Shown here: positions 43,459 to 47,143 of the stretch, piece by piece
How the letters are laid out: each line of letters begins with the position of its first letter
Position numbering within the stretch: the stretch's first letter is position 1
Assembly: GCA_000969725.1 (NCBI GenBank)
Contig: JXSR01S005557.1
Direction: 5' to 3' (one strand)
Length of the DNA: 47,143 bases
From: Ophiothrix spiculata
Lineage: Eukaryota > Echinodermata > Ophiuroidea > Amphilepidida > Ophiotrichidae
Position numbers and translations under genes: made by a program
The notes under the pieces: model-generated
Told to the model about the DNA's origin: nothing
What the model saw: the letters and a program-made list of their open reading frames with translations, nothing else
Databases searched by the model: none

Positions 43459-44473
43459 CCAGGTGAGTCAATAAAAACGCAATGATTTGATGGAAGCCAT
43501 ATTGTAAGAACAAAAGCAATCTTGAACAAATGATGTTAATTTCTAAATAGGTCATGAATTAACCTTTCAAATGGTGAAAAAATTGTGAGAATTGACCAAG
43601 GCGTTGCAAAGATATCCGTATTTTAATAATACGGTACGAAAACAGTTCTGTCCAAATGTACATGCATGCCTCTTCAAATACTCTATTGATAGCCATGCTA
43701 ACTTAGACATCAACGACCACATAGTTCCAGGTCTCCGCAGGTCCTTTTATCAACAACAGAATAGCACTTTTCGCAGAGTGTGGTACATGCAAGATGGTGC
43801 TCCTGCTCCGATTGTGCCCTACAAGCCGCACGCAACCGCCTTCAAGAGCTTTTTCGGCAATCGTGTGGTTGGAATAGAACATAAAGTTGAAAGTACAGCC
43901 AGGAGCCAAAATCTATCTCCACTGAATATTATCTATTGGTTACTATCAAGCAGAGATTACTACAGACAATGGCCTCCTGTTAGTCTTCAACAGCTGCGTA
44001 ATCGCATCACGGATGCCTTTAAAGATATCAGACGTACATGTACCAGTGAAGTTAGATGAGCAGCTTGAAACATGGAAACACGATCCAAGAATGTGTCAAC
44101 CTTCAAGGAAGCCATGTCTATGGACGCGCTGGACGTCAGTGAAACTTCGACAAACTCAAACGACACTTTTCAGTGCCACCAAGTCCAAACAGCCCCTTTT
44201 TAGAACCATCCACAAACAAACGAGAAAAGATAATGGATGGATTATGTCGGCCTTAAATAAACCATATGCTCGATAGTTGGACAGAACTGTTTTCGTACCA
44301 TATTATTGAAATAAGCATATCTTTGCAACGCCTTGATCAATTCTCACCATTCTTTAACTATTTGAAAGGTCAATTCATGACCTATTTAGAAATTAACATC
44401 AGTTGGTCGAGATTGCTTTTGTTCTTGTTATATGGCTTCCATGAAATCATTGCGTTTTTATTGACTCACCCGG
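43459..44473 (+). mobile_element. Tc1/mariner-type element, internally deleted
   Basis: TA on both sides (43457-43458, 44474-44475). The ~160-bp TIRs start CCAGGTGAGTCAATAAAAAC and end inversely GTTTTTATTGACTCACCCGG. Between them lies only the C-terminal part of a transposase, so the element is shorter than an autonomous one. It appears to have cut into the terminal exon region of U2. Confidence 0.85.
43592..44276 (+). pseudogene. Broken Tc1/mariner-superfamily transposase (C-terminal half)
   Basis: The frame at 43592-44059 reads FRRVWYMQDGAPAPIVPYKP, keeping the second catalytic Asp (QDGAP), then NRVVGIEHKVE and STARSQNLSPLN, where the family norm is RSPDLTPLDFFLWG. Both Asp positions are Asn here, so the third catalytic acid is lost. 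It then gives LQQLRNRITDAFKDI, after which a frameshift near 44027 moves the normal continuation (VKLDEQLETWKHDPRMCQ) into another frame. The first Asp region is absent. Not an active transposase. Confidence 0.82.
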
Positions 44474-44692
44474 TATTATATACCGATTTACTTCACAGAC
44501 ACTTCTTTGACACGCAAAACTGAATGACGAGGATTGACTTTGGTATTCACGATTGCATCTAATGATGATAAAGGTCCTCATCAAACCAAGTGTCTTAAAT
44601 AATAGTGATTGATTAGATGTTTCGACTTGATCAATTCTATTAATTTATTAGAATAATAATCCACTTTGTATCACTGGTAAATGTACAATATA

Positions 44693-45589
44693 AACCTCTC
44701 AAAATAAGTTTGGAAACTTTTTTCAGCCGCCTATATCTCATTTGTTTAAATCTTGTTCATCTATTTGATACAATATTTGATTAGCTAAGAATCTCTGCTT
44801 TAAAATGACAACAAATTCATAACAAGAGCTTGCTTTTTTGCTGAGTAATTTCACTTTTTAGCAGGTGGGTCACAGACATCATGTGACAAAATTGAGCAGT
44901 ATCTGTGTCAATTCTACTGATTATGATGCACAGGATAAATCAGTGAATGGATGAATGAATAAGTTGTTTGTATTCATTAGCAAAACAACATTCACTTACC
45001 TTAATTTAAAGCGACTAAAATCCCAGTATGCACCTGTCCTATAGGCATTCCGTTTCACGGAAATGATCAAAGTTTTGATACCATGTTTCACTAACTTCAA
45101 ATGTTGCTACAACTTGCTTTTGTGATAAACCAACTTAAAGTTGGTCTATGTATGAGTTTTAGTAAGATTTAATATTCTCACCATGATAAATCTTGGATTG
45201 AACACCAAATGATCACTTTAGAGGAAGTACCAAACAAGATGGATTAATTAAATAAACTCTAAAAGTTTTAATCTTATCCTCACCTTTTGTTATTCAAAAA
45301 CAAACTATTATCCAGTATTACAAAGTTAAATTCATTCATCCATTCATTCACTGATTTATCCTATAGCATCATAATCACAAGATGCCACAGGTACTGCTCA
45401 ATTTTGTCAAACGCTGTGTGTGACCTACCTGCTAAGAAAGTAAAATTACTCAGCCATATAGCAAGCTATTGTCACAAATGTGGTGTTATTTTACAGAAGA
45501 GATTGCTAGCTAATCAAATAGATGAACAAGATTCAAATACATGAGATATAGGTGGCTAAAATAAGTTTACAAACGTTTTTTGAGAAGTT
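44693..45589. mobile_element. 897-bp TIR element with TA duplication in U3
   Basis: Ends AACCTCTCAAAATAAGTTTG and AAACGTTTTTTGAGAAGTT, between TA at 44691-44692 and 45590-45591. U1 and U2 read ACAATAAAGAAGGTGTGC uninterrupted. The TIRs are ~270 bp and include GATAAATCAGTGAATGGATG. No transposase frame. Confidence 0.85.
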
Positions 45590-46959
45590 TAGAAAGTGTG
45601 CCCTTAATGAATCTTCAAAAAGTTCATTCAATATTTTCCCTATGAGCATAACATTATTATCATACCAAGCTGATAAATGATTAATTAACCTGCAAAAATC
45701 TCGCTATTGTCACTCGCTAGTTAGGCACAGCTGTTTTTATCATGGTAGTGCAGACAAAAATAAACTAGACTTTGCTGACGTTCTTCTGACTTAAACGCAA
45801 TATGATTATTAGGATTTCGATTAGGTTCAACTTGAAATGAACATCCAGACCAAGGCTTACCTACAACCTTTGGGGATAAATACAAATATTGGATCTTTAA
45901 CATAAATATTGTAGCAACCAACTCATCTTTTCAATTAATCAAAGTTAATCATTTAGGTATTCAAGCACGACAGAGAGTTGTTTATCACAAATCAAGAACG
46001 ATAAACCCATTGCGTTCGCGTATTTTTTCGTATGAGGGATCGTTATGAAAATGCGTGTAAGTATCGGATACAGAGTTGATGATTTATGATATGTATAGGA
46101 AATACAATTTAAATTCTAACTGTTATCAATAACAAACATCTATCTTCAAAAAATGTTTAACAAGATCTGAACCAAAATGCTAGTGTTTTATTGATTGTTG
46201 TTTGACGTTTTCAACTGTTCTTAAGACCTTTTACGTACTCAAAGTTCTCAATGCGCGATGAACTTTGCGCCAACTTATATATACTGCATAAGCGCTCTTT
46301 AATAAACACTTTGCGGTGCATGACCTGGCGTATGACGCACTAATTTAAATACCAAGGGTGGATAACAATCTATCAACATTCCATATCAAAATAATACAAA
46401 TGCTTTTAATGTCATTTAATATAAGTTACAATTACCGTAATCCAGCATAGGACCATGTAATATATAATTGTCATAATATAAAATTTATTGATGCAAAGTA
46501 AAAAATTCATATTAAAAATAATGTTACGGCACGTTGATATGGATAATGATTGATTTTTTGTGTTTACCAAATACTAGTAGTGCTCTGGATGGTACGTAAA
46601 ATTGATGCCGTTGTTTTCACCATTAACACCCTAGCTGTAGTGTGTTTATAGTAGGAGTATGTAAACGAATGTCCGTTCTTAGGATGGATGAAACTAGGCC
46701 ACTCAAGTGATATGAATACAAAGTTGAATTGCTTTTAGAGGATTCTGACGTGACAATCTGTGCCAGATTGATGCCATTATACGATCTTTTTTTCAGCTTC
46801 ATCACCTGGCTTCATCATTATAAACCGGTATCTTACAGAGGCGTTCTATTAATCACCACCCGAAAAAGATCACTTGAACCATAGCAAAGGAGTGAAATCT
46901 ATAAATTTCATTACACTGTTTTCCGGCAGTAAAAAAAAAATATTCTAAAGACACATACT

Positions 46960-47070
46960 CCCTAGAAATTATTACTGAAGTTTAAACCGCTTCATCACTC
47001 AAACATGCAAAGACTATACGTACGGAGAAAACCAGCTGTGATCATCTGACATCTATGTATATTATAGCAG
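46960..47070 (+). promoter_or_regulatory. Highly conserved ~110-bp block, copy 3
   Basis: Matches the blocks at 34525 and 39040. The 14-codon frame (47005-47049) differs only by a silent GTG-to-GTA change and TAA-to-TGA at its stop. Confidence 0.4.
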
Positions 47071-47143
47071 GAACACAAGATTATGAAGTCATCTATGCGC
47101 TGCTGCATTAATACAAAATAGTATTTTCAACAGAACTTTATCA

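Larger units (their letters stand above)
37154..44525 (+). repeat. Tandem unit U2
   Basis: Starts GATTGACGAGGGTATTTAGC and repeats the U1 markers: GAAGGTGTGCTCTTTAATGA (38012), the conserved block (39040), the 39277 frame, ACATATAAGTTCGTAGATAA (39539) and the ATG-TCA-ACT-ATG exon (39717). It is longer than U1 because of insertions at 37190-37885, 40149-40414 and in 41.2-44.5 kb. Confidence 0.75.
44526..47143 (+). repeat. Tandem unit U3 (cut by the window end)
   Basis: Repeats the U1/U2 order: GAATGACGAGGATTGAC, GTGTGCCCTTAATGAATC (45597), TTAAACGCAATATG (45791), the 46560-46760 region that matches 38635-38860, and the conserved block near 46960. The window ends before its ATG-TCA-ACN-ATG exon would be reached. 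Confidence 0.75.

Overview
This is eukaryotic nuclear DNA: visibly AT-rich, with split genes, GT-AG introns, non-LTR retrotransposon relics, tRNA-derived SINEs and many terminal-inverted-repeat (TIR) elements. The best gene is a carbohydrate sulfotransferase of the animal HNK-1/chondroitin type. A metazoan, probably a marine invertebrate, fits; I cannot name the species. No prokaryotic operon, CRISPR array or rRNA gene is visible.

1-6.05 kb: a three-exon sulfotransferase gene on the minus strand (exons 6043-5920, 5626-5589, 2136-1270). The phases join exactly to a 342-codon type II membrane protein. Its second intron is packed with three foldback elements, and a fourth TIR element lies beyond the 3' end.

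6.05-12 kb: no confident host gene. It holds a foldback element built of TTCGAA-type palindromes (8.25-9.0 kb) and relics of an L2/CR1-like LINE (9.04-9.31, 9.86-10.48 and 11.3-11.56 kb).

12-31.2 kb: a multi-kilobase segment present in about four direct, partly broken copies (R1 12.0-17.0, R2 19.8-21.5, R3 21.65-23.7, R4 25.66-31.15 kb). The copies are split by different TIR elements and one LINE end, so each copy serves as the empty site for the others' insertions. A CpG-rich putative promoter and a tiny first exon (17.44 kb) lie inside. A 50-N assembly gap lies at 28978-29027.

31.2-47.1 kb: a second tandem array (repeats starting near 33.16, 37.15 and 44.53 kb). Each unit carries a highly conserved block of about 110 bp. 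In the copies that can be followed, this is followed by an exon starting ATG-TCA-ACN-ATG that looks like a signal peptide, and by a small terminal exon just before the next unit. I read this tentatively as a decaying family of small secreted-protein genes.

The strongest cross-cutting pattern is that at least six unrelated TIR elements are each filled with many copies of their own short palindrome (cores ACGCGT, GGATC/GATCC, TTCGAA, TCAATTGA, CCAGGG/CCCTGG, TCCGGGA). They share an architecture but not a sequence.
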